Below the pieces are notes generated by a model. The model made no database searches and was not told the origin of the DNA. It saw only the letters and a program-made list of their open reading frames with translations. A program made the position numbers and the translations under genes. A DNA stretch of 64,000 nt from Nemopilema nomurai (Eukaryota > Cnidaria > Scyphozoa > Rhizostomeae > Rhizostomatidae): assembly GCA_003864495.1 (NCBI GenBank), contig ML133436.1, positions 1,937,899 to 2,001,898 of the forward strand, in the 5' to 3' direction. Of the stretch, positions 11,401 to 23,500 are shown in pieces. The stretch's first letter is position 1; every line of letters starts with the position of its first letter.

Positions 11401-14400
11401 TGAAACTAGTTTACATTAAAGGAAATATCTGATTTCGTACTTGAGGCCCTAAAATCCCCTGCATACAAAATCTGAAACTTATACTAATCAGCATAACGTC
11501 TATATGAATATTGAAATTTGATAATATCAAAGGATTTGAGATGTAACAAGACTACTAAGAGAGACCCTTAAACCACGGTCAGTTATTCATTGAAACCCCT
11601 ATAAAAACCTCATCATTACTTGTCATAAAGATATCTATGGGACTCTTTGGGAACATTCCCAAATTGGAATATATGCTAAATAATTGCACTCGGGCGACAA
11701 GCTAACCTTAAACAACCCTTACAACAATGCTTGAATTTCAGAGGTGACTCCCTGAGGGTCGGCAAATGACCGTTATAGCCATCAATCTAGAATTAGCGCA
11801 AGAATGACCCTTGTCCGGAAGGTCTTCAACTAGCCTCGACAAAGAACGGCAGACTACCACACCCAGCTCAAAACGACGACCACCTCCTAAGCTAATTATT
11901 TTCTGCTACCGGGCGTGGGTGAATGGTTGATGTGCGGCGTACCTTCCGGACAAGCTGCACCAGCTGCTTTGGTCTTGTCTGGTAATCCTTCCACCTTTCC
12001 AGAACACCAGACCAACTTGTCAGCTCCTCCTCAGTGTATTCCTTCTCAACTTTTCCGCTTCCAGACAGCAGCGGCTCGTCGTCGTCTCCTTCGGGACCTG
12101 AAACGAAATCTTTGCTTAACAGAAGCTGTGGCAATGAAAGAGATGACCAGAGATTGTGATTAAGAGATGGTCGAGAAAATATTTTGAAAAAACTACTGCT
12201 TACCATAGGGCATTACAGAGGAAAGCAGAGGATCTTTAGTATCTAGATCGCTTTGTCTGACTAGAGAAACACATATATGTACATATGGCCTGTATGTAGG
12301 CCTCAAAGTCAACAGTGTCGTAAGAAATCCAAATTTAGATACCAAGAATCGCAATTCAAATTCATTTCCATCCAGCAAAACGCTTGGCTTGACTCTCCTG
12401 GTGGATTGCAGCGAGAGAATTATCAAAATCTCACCCATGATTTCAACTGGCTCCTCATCAGCCGATGAATCGGAGATAAAGCTGGATTTCTTCGAAGACA
12501 CTCTTGACAGCAAAGATGATTCTCGAGACTTGGTGTGCCTTGACTTAGCAATCGCAGACGAGCTCAAAAGGCTCTTGATCTCAAAATACCGCTCACCAGA
12601 GTCGAGGCAATTCTGCAAGAAGTAGAGTCTTTACACACATCAATTGATTCACTACCAGTGCAACACGGAGTAACAATCCACACAAGGCAGAGAGCTTAGG
12701 TTCAAAACCAAGATTTGCCAGCATTGTGTAATCTAGCAATCGAACCAGCCAGGGTGCAACGAAAATCTATAAAGCACTGGAATTCAGTGATACAAGTAAA
12801 AACGGGTATAGAACGCACCACTTTCAACTCCATGATGTACTCTTCGTGCAGCCTGGGTTTAGAGGGATTCCAGAACTTCTCCTGATTAGGAAACACCTTC
12901 ACCTTCGACTCTTTTACAATCCTCACGGGCTCCTTTATTCCAGAGAAGACAAGATCGGCCGCAACAGATATAAAGACTCTTTTATCTACAAAAAGGAATC
13001 GATCAAAATGTCAGCATACTTCAGCTAAGAGGGCAGTTTATTTCAAAGGGCATATCACAAACTCTAGAATGAAAACTGCTTGAAGATTCAATTACGTATT
13101 AGACTCAAAATGTTTGTAAGCTTGAGCGATTATACAATGAGAAATTATACGAAGTAGAAGACAACGTGCCCTACAGCAATACAGGACACCTCAAATCCCT
13201 AATTTGATAAAAGAGAGGCTACAGTTTTAAAAAACATGGCAATAAAAGGCGACATGGTTATAAGCCTCAATCACTTCTGACTCTAGCCCCAAGATAGAGC
13301 ATCTCTACCACAAGTCACTAGCATATTTCAGATGCCAGTGCATATCATTAATTGTAACTGCTTGTTAAGCCATCAAATAAAATAAATCTTAGAAGATTGT
13401 TAAAAGAGCAAGAGCTGGATGCCATTCATCTGAGGCTAGTGGGTGGGTTGACAGCCTAAAATATAGTGTGAGTTCTTCAATGACTCTACCTTTCTGTGTT
13501 TCGGTATTCAAAACTTTCATTTCCGGCCAAGACGGATCCCATGTACCGTATATAACATTGACCCGGTCAGAATTTCTTGACTCTATTTGCACCTGCAGAC
13601 ATTGCAAAACAAGTCATTTCAAGTTTAAAAATAAAACAACACCACCGAAGATCATTAACTATTAAAGCAAAACGCTTGAGTTCTGCCGCATCATGAAGTC
13701 TTTTTCAAATAATTTTAAGACGAATGACTTCCTTGGGTTCATTGAAAAACGTCACCATTGCATAAAGTTCCAGTCTCGCATCGAAAAGTCGATAATATTG
13801 CATAAACCTTTAATCGTGTAGAAATATGGAAAGAGAAGCTACAAAAAAATGCCAATCAAGAGCCCTTGTTTGGGTCACATACAAGGTTAAGGTAGATATA
13901 ATAAGGGGAGTGAATCTAAAGACGGAAATACTAGCAAGCTGAGGTGCAGTAACCTCGTTCATGAAGAGAAAAAGGGCTGGAAACAGATCTAATTTGGAAA
14001 AAGTTTTAGAATCGGCAAAGTGCCACTCACCTGATCAAGCAAGCGCATGTTTTGATGGTCTACATTTCTTCCGGGCGAGAGAAGAAGGCCAAAGCACCTG
14101 CAATAAAAACAGAGCATTAGACACTCACAACTTTAACAGAATTAAGCAGTGAGAATTTAAGGCCAGGGGTGACACAGGAGCAATACATATAGAGTGATTT
14201 CAGGCTTTTCTGGATGCTAAATCCGTGGAATTAAGACCTTATGTTTGCTACTAAGAAGAGAAGCATCTGCAAGCAAAAAGAGCTGGAAGATTACTTGGGG
14301 GACTCCATTTAATTACATTTATCCTCATTGCTTAGGAATCCCTCGAATCCTAAAGAGGAGTGAGAAATTTTCTTAGGAAGGATGCTCTGGGTGGGTAATA

Positions 14401-17125
14401 GAGACAGTTTAGAGATTTCAAACAGTACAACTTTGAAGTGGCTGACCCTAGTTTTCTAATGGGTCCTCACTGCTATCAGAATTTATTGTACCTTCAGTAT
14501 GTGTATGTTGAGGACCTGAGTCGACTTCAACAGTTGTACAGTATAACATGGTCAGCTAGTTATTGTAGACCACAATTTAAAATTTGCAAGTAACTTTGGA
14601 TTATATTTTGGGTAAGACAGGCGTGAACTGATCAAGCTTGCTGGCTTTTGTCACTACACAAGCTTTATAAATATTTTCACTAATACGTATTAACCAAAAA
14701 CTTGGAAACTTCCAGCATGTATGAAGACCCTAGACTCTTATTGATGGCTCAAATATTTTGAGTTGAGCCTAACTGGGTGGCACATGTCAAATCCCAGAGC
14801 CAGTGTCAATAGCTCTTAGATTGTCCAATCATTCTGAAAAACCTTCATATCAATAAGGGTGAAACTTACTACAAGCTAGTATAGAGGTACAAACAATATA
14901 TCAATTCACAAATTATTCTCTTAATCCGGATGTTGTCTGGTGTTTAACAGTTGTGCTAAACCTTAAACTCACCCTACTTTGTCTACTGCAAGCATGTAGC
15001 TCTCTGCCTACACAATATCAAGCACAAAATGGTACCTAAATATTTATCCTTACAACCAGTAATAAAATCTGTGTGGCAGTTTTTCACAATTGAAACATGC
15101 AAGAACATAAATCCAAAGTGGAATTACCTTTCAATCACCAATGTTTTGTTTGTCATTTGTTCCAAGGACAGTACAATTCGCTTGGAGACATTCTGGCGCA
15201 ATTTGAAGCAGTTTTTGTCCCTTGCAACTTGGGTCATAGTTCCCTTGCTATCCTCCTCCAATATATCAATAGTAACATCATACTTGAAAGCCAAGCTGTT
15301 TAAATCAAACCTTGATTGCTGAAGCTCTTTATCAGCAGCTTGTTGCTCCTAAAAATCCAACAAGCAGCAAATATTGTTACTCATTCAGCAGGTCACAGAA
15401 TGATTAACCCTAAAAAGTGTAACCAGTCTTGGCAGTAAAACCCTAGAAGAAAAATTTCTTCTCACGGTAATATGCCCAGCTGATTGAAGTCCTTTAATTT
15501 GGTTTACAATTTTATCAAGAGGGGTGGAAACTGTAAGTGGGCAATAAAAACATTAGCAAAATTTCACAAAATTTGAGGGTAAACCACAAAAACCAATGGG
15601 GTGTCATAAAAGTAAATAGGAGGATCAGGTAAATAGCTTTTGAGTGTTCCTCTCTTTCTTCCCTCTGACCCAAGCATCGTCGAAGGGAGTTGTCTAAAAT
15701 CATAGATCATAAGAACAACCATCCAAGATATTTTCTTGACAATAGTACTTAAGTAAATTATTGAGGACAGGGCTATGAATCTATTGGTTATAACCACAGA
15801 TCATTGATTTCAATAACATGATATGGTACTGAATTTACTATCATTTAAATTAAAATACCTTTCTGTTCTTTTTAAGAATGTTTGAAAAACTCTGAACAAT
15901 CTTCACAGCCTAGAAAGAAACTTCACTGTATTGATGAAGAGTACCAGTGAAGGAAAAAGCATCTGAAAAGTACATAGAAACAGTGTGTGATATTAACTCA
16001 TTAGATACTTAATGTTACCTTCTGAGTAGCTTGTAAATAAATTACCCATCCTACTATGATAGGAAGGCAAAAAATTAAACAGTAAAATTTTTCAAATAGC
16101 AATCTGTCAAACAAGCATGCTGAAAACCTTAAACAAATAAACTATACATAGATTGCATGATAAACTTTTTGAATATTCTATCTCTATGTTTAGATTCATC
16201 ACAATGTTGCTGTTGTATATAAACATATCTCCATATGTTTAGGCAAGCATATAAATATTTTTCAAGTGATATTTAGTAAGTCACTTACTGTATCTTCCTC
16301 ATCACATTTGAATACATGACAATGAAATGAATCTTCATCATGCACAACATTGAATGCAACACAATCTTTTTCCTTGCTTTCATCATCTGCCTTTCCCCAG
16401 AAAATTACTTGTTTGGCGTCATATGTTGCCATGTCAGTTCGTGAAGCTGGGTCTATTAATCTGATAAATCCATCAGATGATAGGCCAACACCAAGAATAA
16501 CCTCTAAGCTTACATTTGCATGGTCGCGCATTATTGATATGGTACGCTTGAGTTCTATTTCACTAACAGGCGCATTAACAGATGCAGATCCCAGGTATGT
16601 CACACCATGGTAAAAAACACAAGCATCCTTAATACCGGTATTAGCAACACTCATCTCTATTGCATTGTCTGTCATTTCATCAGAGCCATCACTATCCTCT
16701 GTAAAATGAATTTGCACTTCCAAACTATCCACATCATCAAACTCAGAGTACTTTCGTATGGAAGAAACCCAATTCTGACCTTCAACTGAAACAGCTCCAT
16801 CTTTCTTCTCGGAATCAGCTATTTGACTTGATGGTTCTACATCAAGTTGCGCATCTGCCATCAAAGTTGTCACATCATCTTCATGTTCAGTTTTGCCAAG
16901 TTTAGGCTCCATATCCAGAGAATGTACTTCTGAAAAGCTGCTTATACTGCTGTGGCCAGATTTGTCTGTTCGCCCAGGAAATCCAAAGTCAAGTGAATTG
17001 TCTGACTTTTCATCTAAGCTCTTTACACTAGCAATATCACTCCCATTCTGTGAACACAAAATAAAGTCCTTTTCTCCATTTTGGTGCTGATTGGACACTT
17101 GTTCTGTCTGACTTGCTGATTCCAT
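2308..17125 (-). CDS. RABGAP1: RABGAP1 orthologue (Rab GTPase-activating protein 1), 5' part, 10 coding exons
   Basis: Cytosolic GTPase-activating protein for Rab GTPases, with a PTB domain, a central conserved region and a TBC catalytic domain. Coding exons in minus-strand order: 17125-16289 (exon opens at 17140), 15909-15859, 15348-15128, 14097-14031, 13592-13490, 12985-12819, 12612-12435, 12097-11943, 11035-10937, 2421-2308. All junctions are GT-AG, codon phases agree throughout, and the total is 1,992 bases (664 codons). Landmarks matching human RABGAP1 are the PTB stretch YLGSASVNAP, the NCFKLRQ..TNKTLVIERCFGLLLSPG segment, the acidic DDDEPLLSGSG and TBC RTFPAH. The start Met at 17125 follows an acceptor, so at least one upstream 5'UTR exon exists. 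The rest of the TBC domain and the coiled-coil C-terminus lie left of the window. RABGAP1L is an alternative name, since the vertebrate pair is later than this split. Confidence 0.93.
3029..3148. repeat. 35 bp minisatellite, about 3.4 copies
   Basis: Copies start at 3029, 3064, 3099 and 3134 with a shared core AGTATTTTGAGGACGGTTGC. The copies differ by one or two substitutions. Located in the RABGAP1 large intron. Confidence 0.93.
3633..3935. mobile_element. MITE-like element with 13 bp terminal inverted repeats
   Basis: The left end CATAGGCGCCGAC (3633) is the inverse complement of the right end GTCGGCGCCTATG (3923-3935). The inner flanks are G/C homopolymer-rich (CCCAGGGGGGG on the left; two CCCAGG..GGG blocks near 3855-3900). 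The interior is AT-rich and has no coding capacity. TTCTAG occurs on both sides (3626-3631 and 3938-3943), which could be a target-site duplication with a 2 bp offset. Non-autonomous DNA transposon; family not identified. Confidence 0.75.
6444..7435 (-). CDS. Unidentified nested gene, at least two exons, Ser/Gly-rich C-terminus (5' end not found)
   Basis: Two coding exons on the minus strand inside the RABGAP1 intron: 7435-7343 (31 codons, ends TTG|GTAAGT) and 6953-6444 (169 codons plus TAG, opens after CTTTTCAAG). Both are phase 0. The second exon is visibly richer in G and C than the surrounding intron, with coding-like third positions. The product has HNHGHFARVGYSPHSL, then a hydrophobic stretch ending LLSLSSGELHVVRIYEEKW, a Cys pair (CLGDC), a charged region (AVQSDLERVKQMDG) and an ~85-residue tail rich in Ser, Gly, Arg and His. 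I do not recognise the family. The hydrophobic stretch followed by a basic KWKRRK could be a membrane segment with a cytoplasmic tail. A second ATG frame (6970, MDDFSSYFRFLL) overlaps it but lacks the same codon character. Upstream exons are probably in 7.5-10.9 kb or further. Confidence 0.5.
8717..9102. mobile_element. MITE-like element with 23 bp terminal inverted repeats
   Basis: The left end TACACGCTTTTTTATAAGG (8717) is matched by its inverse complement ending at 9102 (CCTTATAAAAAAGCGTGTA). Subterminal copies of TAAGGAAC recur inside (about 8745, 8997, 9008, 9050). No coding capacity. Likely a non-autonomous DNA transposon. Confidence 0.8.
10937..11035 (-). CDS. RABGAP1: RABGAP1 exon 9: start of TBC domain
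   Basis: A 33-codon, phase 0-0 exon encoding GIPDQMRGDIWLRLADVD and the next helix. It matches the first TBC motif (G-[IV]-P-x-x-x-R-x-x-x-W). It is separated from the next exon by an 8.5 kb intron, by far the largest in this part of the gene. Confidence 0.9.
11943..12612 (-). CDS. RABGAP1: RABGAP1 exons 7-8: Ser-rich linker and acidic motif before TBC
   Basis: Exon 12612-12435 encodes ERYFEIKSL and a Ser/Lys-rich linker with many possible phosphorylation sites. Exon 12097-11943 encodes the strongly conserved DDDEPLLSGSG motif and the RPKQLVQLVRK segment that leads into the TBC domain. Human RABGAP1 has DEPLLSGSG in the same position. Confidence 0.9.
12819..15909 (-). CDS. RABGAP1: RABGAP1 exons 2-6: PTB end and central conserved region
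   Basis: Five exons (15909-15859, 15348-15128, 14097-14031, 13592-13490, 12985-12819) encode the end of the PTB helix (AVKIVQSFSNILKK) and the central region annotated in RABGAP1 proteins as kinesin-like. Recognisable segments are CFKLRQNVSKRIVLS, RCFGLLLSPGRNVDHQNMRL, YGTWDPSWPEMKVLN and FPNQEKFWNPSKP. Splice phases 0, 0, 2, 0, 1, 0 run without conflict. Confidence 0.88.
16289..17125 (-). CDS. RABGAP1: RABGAP1 first coding exon: acidic N-terminus and PTB domain
   Basis: Encodes residues 1-279. The first ~150 residues are Ser/Asp/Glu-rich and predicted disordered. The PTB domain follows (about 165-279), with VFYHGVTYLGSASVNAPVSE as its first strand and helix and FHCHVFKCDEED near its end. 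The exon starts at 17140 after a clear polypyrimidine-AG and ends ACA|GTAAGT. I took ATG 17125 as the start because it is the first in-frame Met after the acceptor. The reading frame stays open upstream through the intron, so an earlier start in a 5' exon is possible. Confidence 0.88.
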
Positions 17126-17140
17126 GAGACCTTGATTTGC

Positions 17141-20100
17141 CTGGAAATTAGGAAAAAATGTAAGACTGCATTGCTTCAAAAAACAACTTAAAGAAACAGT
17201 GTCACTTTTCAATCTATTTCCAATTGTGTGAGTAAAAATCATAAAAGAAAGAAAAATCATCCTTGATGGAAGGCAAAGTGCTGATGAATTTCTAGTCTGC
17301 AGAATCATGGCACTTTTCATAAAGCAATGGCGTCCATAACAGTTGAATATCTTACATAAAATATAATTGAATAATCCCTATTTTTCTGGGGAGGGGGAGG
17401 GTGGTGAAAAACACTCTGGGCAAAAATTCTATTCAGTATTTTTCAAAATGGTCTCCCAATGCTTAGTTTCTCATCCAACAGAATAAGGGCCCTTGAAAAC
17501 CCCAGATAAAAATCTTACCAAGCATATTAAAATAATCTCTAATGGATTACCCAGTTAAACTTTTCATTCAATTTACCATTATTTTCAGAATACTTTGTGT
17601 GTTGGGCATGAAACATGGTCAAATCAAATTTACCTAGTAAACAGAGGCTATGGCGAAAGAAGTGTAATTCATTTTGGCATCTGGACGGTCTCTACGCTGA
17701 GGCTCAATTTAATGACAATTATTTACACAAAGAATAAAATGCAACCCATAAATATGTGAGCCTGTTGACTACATTAAGCACAGAACAGTCCTGTTCCATG
17801 TGTCACCACCTTTTTAAGCACTACCTACATTGCATTAAGCACTTTATTACACGTGCAAAATAGCAACCTTCATAAGGTCTTCATCAGATCGCGTTATTCT
17901 TTCAGTTATAACGAGCATATTTTATAGTGAAAAGTAATGGAATTTTTTTGATCTGATTAAAAATCAGTCACAGAAAGTAGTCTGAGTCCCAGCTGGGTTT
18001 GATGGCTTGTCACGATATAACTTTCAATATTCCCTTTTGAATAATAATACAATTTAGAGGCAAAATGCGAGAAAGAACTAACTTCTGCGTTGAACTCATA
18101 AGGGAGTTGTTCAACGTATCTAATCTTTGACGAGTTAGTTAGGCCTATTCCTTTCCAACAAGATGAACGGTGCTTTTCATGGATACGTTGAAAACAAATT
18201 ACATTTCAGCTTAAATAGCAGCCTATATTGAAGATCAGTTCATCAAAAGGTTTGCAAATCAAAAAAGGTTTTTTCAAAGCACTGTCAACGCACAAGATAA
18301 CCAAGGTCCATATCAAGAGGATTTGCAAGGCCTACTACTAAACACCATAGAAAAGCGCAGGTGAACTGTTTCATGTCGTCTGAGACATACATTTCCAGGC
18401 TCACCTTACTTGCAGTTCATTCCCTCTTCGTAATATTCAAATACATTCCGGCATGTAGCTAGTCAACACTAAATAATTCCTAAATTTATCCCATCTCTCT
18501 TCACCAGCCGTCCTCGCGATTTTAATGTTATTGTTGACCACTGATCCCCAGTTCTCTGGTATTTGACACCCCGGTTCCAACTCGCATCGGGACATAAAAT
18601 CATATTTATCTTCTCAACTTAGGGGGTAAGGTTTCTTGTTAATTCATGCCAGGTGTTTGAACCCTTTCTTTACCTTCCTTTACCATTCCCGAATCGATTA
18701 ATAGAACTGACAATACAACACAGTTTCGTTGTCAAATGGTAAAAAATCGAGGATGGTATCTATTGTCAACTTTTGGTACTTTCGTATTGTCTGTTCTGAA
18801 ACACATCTGCAAAATTCATGTTCTGAATAATTACATATGAAATACAGTTAAAAAAAATCAGTCAACGTCAATGACAGCGTACGACAAATACGGAGACATG
18901 AAGTCTGGAAAGAAGTCATGTTACCTCAACAGTGATTAGGAACCCTCGCGTGAATCCAAAATGTGGATTAAAGGGGGATTTAATTGCCCTCGTGAGTTCA
19001 CCTGATAACACAAGCAAACATGACGGGTGAAGGAATGCTCGTGTGCTATGACTGCCGCGTGAGTTACGAGGACCGAAAGATCACAGGAATCTGGGAAACC
19101 TTCAATGACTTGTGAGCTTTCAAGATACCCCCAAAAGACCCCAAGTACAGCTTGAAGTCACGATATTGGGGGACTTTGGATTGGACTAAAAAGGTCGGGA
19201 GAAGGGGTTGTGGGGTCAAACTTTGATATGAGAAATTAAAAAAAAATGGCAAAATATGCCAAAAAGTCGGAGCCTGGTATCCCTAGGCCATCTGGAGTTC
19301 AGGGCATTCCCAGAAGGTGATTTTAGCGAGCTGAGATTGAGAATGGGTCTAAGGCTGTAGTTTTCGAATCAGCGTCAATTCTCTGAAAACATCAAGCTAG
19401 AGAAAAAACAAGGGTAACTCGGTTCAAATCTGGTCATAAGCTTTGTAATTTCAGTACTCAATAAATAAGCTCTTTGATATATGAAACCTATTCTTTCAAG
19501 CCAGAAGTGCAAATTCCTTGCCTCATTCTAAATCATTTGTAAACTGAGTAATGCGATTCAGCATAGTGCGTTGCAGGACTGAAACAGATTCGGTCATCAA
19601 TTGGTCAACAAGAAAGCAGGAAGTAGGAAAAAGATAGGACGGATGCTCATATGAACTGGTTTGTACAGAGAAGAATGAGGTTTTGCTAGAGGTTCCTTGG
19701 GGGGACAATTGGGAATATCTTGGAGAAAAATAATCTAAGTACACACAATCACCCATTGACTCCATTTTCGGAACTCCACTCCAGATTCTCTGTTAAATTT
19801 GACTTGAAGGGTTGCTAAATAGCACAAAAAGGTCATTGAAGGTCACAAGGTTACTTCTATCATGCATGCAGTTTAACACACAACATAGGATAGGAAGTTC
19901 ATGACCTCAACTTTTAGCTGTAAACAATATGGATGGAAAACACGTCAGAAGAGGGGAAAGGTCTCAGATCCAAGTTGAAAACGGGATAGGAAGTCTTTAA
20001 TTCTTAATATACCTCCATAGATTTTGGGAAGACAACAAATTGGTTGATATTCATATATCCCAAAGGAACATCTAATATGGCTTTATCAGGGATAAGTCCG

Positions 20101-20411
20101 GTCTTAGTGAAGAAAAACAAATATCAACAAGAGTTCCATGGAACCAAACTTGAAAAAAGAAGGCAGCATGTGTAAATGTTTTGATACCAAAATGTGCTAT
20201 TTAAGATTTAGCAAATTGGTTTGCATCAATTTAATTGCTAACAAGGTCGTAAATTACAAACAATGTCTTTTGGAATGTCTTATGAAAATTACATTAAAAA
20301 GGACATTAAAAAATGGCTGCTGGGAAGGGAATCTTCGGTGTATCCATTTAAACAGTTGATGTAATAATTATTACTCGAATTGGTAAATTAATTCGCGTTT
20401 AAGATCAATCT
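17141..20411. other. RABGAP1 5' region and ITPA-RABGAP1 intergenic DNA
   Basis: The RABGAP1 exon at 17140 begins after an acceptor, so an untranslated 5' exon and the promoter should lie here, on the right side of this interval, before the ITPA 3' end. I could not place the start site. An 80-codon minus-strand frame (19765-19523) has reasonable codon use but no recognised homologue and no matching splice phase. Confidence 0.5.
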
Positions 20412-20574
20412 TGAAATATAATGGGACGCAAGCGAATCACGATTCTATTATGTTTTATTGATCATAGGGTTTGCTACAAAAATAGTGAAAATATAATGGG
20501 ACGCAAGCGAATCACGATTCTATTATGTTTTATTGATCATAGGGTTTGCTACAAAAATAGTGAAAATATAATGA
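20412..20574 (-). repeat. 75 bp tandem duplication carrying two ITPA poly(A) signals
   Basis: Two copies with a period of 75 bp (ATGGGACGCAAGCG occurs at 20421 and 20496), starting one base after the ITPA stop codon. Each copy contains AATAAA on the minus strand (20459-20454 and 20534-20529), so the duplication doubles the likely polyadenylation signal of ITPA. The copies are nearly identical, so the event is recent or conserved by conversion. Confidence 0.9.
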
Positions 20575-23500
20575 TTAAGTACTGTTGCCTTCTTCCTGTT
20601 TTGCTTTTTTCTCGTCCGAAGGTTTGTTTTCGAGTTCTAAGAAATACTCCTTGAGTGCCATCAAAGACTTCGCCCGGTGAGATATCGAGTTTTTGGTGAC
20701 TTTATCCAGCTCAGCATACCTTTGAAAAACGATAAATTGGAAAGGTGATTACTTCGATAAATAACAATAAAAAATCATAAACAAAGACACTGATAAAGTA
20801 AAGTACATCCCTACTGTAGTGGGAATGGATGAGCTGAAGAAATTACAATTCTTGTTACTGTTAAATATCATAGATGCGTGCAAAAGAGGATGTTACCATG
20901 TTAGAATGCGCAGGCACTATAGTAGAAAAAGTTAGGTTCTAGAACCATCAGAGATTTAGCTCCTATGGAGGAGCAGCATCTGCTCGTAAACAGATATAAT
21001 GAGAGGCAGGACTGGTAAGAAACGTGGTATGAAAAGCTTGTGCAGAAACAACAATACATGAATTGAGCGGTAAACCCACGTTTTGTCAAATCCGTCTGGT
21101 TGAAAACAAGGGTCCCATCCAAAGTTTCTTGGGCCACGAGGCTCAACGATTTTGCCCTATGTGTGACAGAAATGATGAGGGAGGCAATTGACTGAAATCA
21201 ATTACGACTTTTGAACACAAATGTAGTTAACAGATAAATAGTAAACCATAGCGAGTAACAATCTTTATCAAAATCTCGAATATCTAAATTCGTAGAAGGA
21301 CTGGTAACTGGCCTGGTTTAGGACTAAATAACGGAAGCTGAAAGAAACTGCTTTCTCTAATTGTGATATTTGCAGCATAATGCTGAAAACTGTATCTTGT
21401 TAAATATCATAAACATATAAAAGCTTCATTTCAGTGAAAAAAAATTAATTCTTTTATCTCTGATGCCGAAAGGATTCGACACGTCATACCGTGGTAAAAT
21501 CATCGACAATCGCATCGATTCTTAAAACAGAATCTATCACATACCATAGTTTTACCCCTGAACAACAGAACTTCATCATTTGGATCACCGCTTGAGTAAG
21601 CAAATGTGCAAACAGCAGAGGCTGTTTTGTCTTCCCAGCCAGACAACATCCTATACAGACCTGTGAACAGCAAAGTCCAGCCTGGTTACTCACTCTTCTT
21701 AAAAGTGAAAAACATCAGTTTATGACGCAAAATGAATCAAAGGGGTGTAAGATTTCTCTAATAATAATTATATATTACCTTCCGGCTTCAGCTTCTCTAG
21801 AAACCACTTTCTGAAAAAAGACAGAAGTTTTCACTGATAGCTCCAGTGATGCACATAAATTGAACCTTTTCTATCCTACAAATTATCATCTTTAGCGTAT
21901 TAAAGATTTGTCTATCAATTTTTTGATAAAATATTCTAAAAAAACGCATCCCAATGATCAATTTCTGAATTGGGGGAAGAATGTTTCACAAACAGCAACT
22001 TTACATGTTTGATCCCTTTTTTCCTCTTTTCCACCACTTTTTCCATTGGCAAAGAAAAGATTCAAACTTTGAGCCAGAAAATACTTACATGTAAGGACCA
22101 GGCAGACCTCCCAAGGCATTGAAACAAAGGCATGTGTCCTCAACAATAACAGGACCATTAATCTGCAATGAAAAATTTACCATTTTCATACATTCATAAA
22201 ATAAACATTCAAAATACACTTTCTATTACAGCCAATGAACATTTCTAATGCCATTCACAAAGGCAAGTTGGTGGGGCTGAAAAGACACTGAAATGTGAAA
22301 GAACATTTTTTAAATGAGCAGCTTTCTTTTAACTTTCAATTAAAAACTTTAACTCAAAAATGTGCAAATCCTTCATCTGGGCAAAAGGCATACTTCCTTT
22401 GCTGCAACTTTGCATTTTTCTCTACTGATGTCATCTGGCTCTCCTTGAAACTCAGGCACTAAAACATTACAATAAAAAATGACTCTTTAAAATTACTTTT
22501 AGATATCAACCAAGTTGCCTTATAGAGATAATGGCAATGAGTAAGAAACTGTGATCTAAAAGTGAATAAATTCTAAAAACAGGTGTAACTGTGATGGGTG
22601 CCTTGCCTATTTCTAACAAGCGATCATTTGAAAATCTTACTACGGCCATTGATGTTTGAAACAGACCACCATGCCAAAATGCCACCAAGCTTTGATGCTT
22701 GTGTTCCTGGCATTTAAGAAAATAGCCAAGGGGGCACTCAGCACATAGACAAACAGAGGGTAAGTCCAAGAGCTTTACAGGCTACCCAAAAATATCAGCT
22801 CAGTTTCCAAAAATCCCAAAAATATCAGGAAAAAGTAGCATTTAAACTAACACAGAGTATTGTCACTTGACTTGCAATGGGCAAGAAATATTTCAGCCTA
22901 TGAACAATACATTTTATTTAGATATGGAAATCTCACAAAAACCAAAAAATACCAGTGTTTCCAAATTTTATACTCATTTTTTATCCAATTGTTTTGGCAG
23001 GACCCAAAATATCATTTCTGATAAATACTTAACCCAAAAATATCACTTTGGTAAGCAATTTACCCAAAAATATCAGGGCAGCACAGCAATAATCAATGGA
23101 AGATGCTGGCATGCTGAATAGCATGCAAAGATTTTGGCTAAACAATACTTGCCTATAGTTCACTCATGATGTCTGAAAAGATTGACTTGATATAACTTCA
23201 TAATTAGCTTAAATATAGATGGGTACTGCTACAGTACTGCTACATAATAATGTTCATTGACATTGCATATCAGGGATTGCTTTGACAGTTGTGAGATCTC
23301 TGAAGGCAAGTTATGAGCACAATTTTTTAAGTTTTTGATTCCTGGGGTATCAATTTTCTTATCTTCTGCTTGGCTTTACATTATCATACATTTCTTTTCC
23401 CATCATCTACCAAAAATCCCCCAGGCAATCCGCTGGAAACAATACAAGTCAATTGACTTACAATCAATTTTCTTTGAGATCACACTCCAAGGAAATGAAT

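Noticed and set aside
19523..19765. 80-codon minus-strand frame as a RABGAP1 5' exon or small gene
   Set aside because: No similarity to known RABGAP1 N-termini and no supporting splice sites or neighbours.
21545..21660. ITPA exon 6 ending at AGG G|GTAAAA
   Set aside because: It leaves phase 1, which exon 7 (phase 0, GKIVEPRG) cannot accept. The donor 12 bases further on fits both phase and family sequence.
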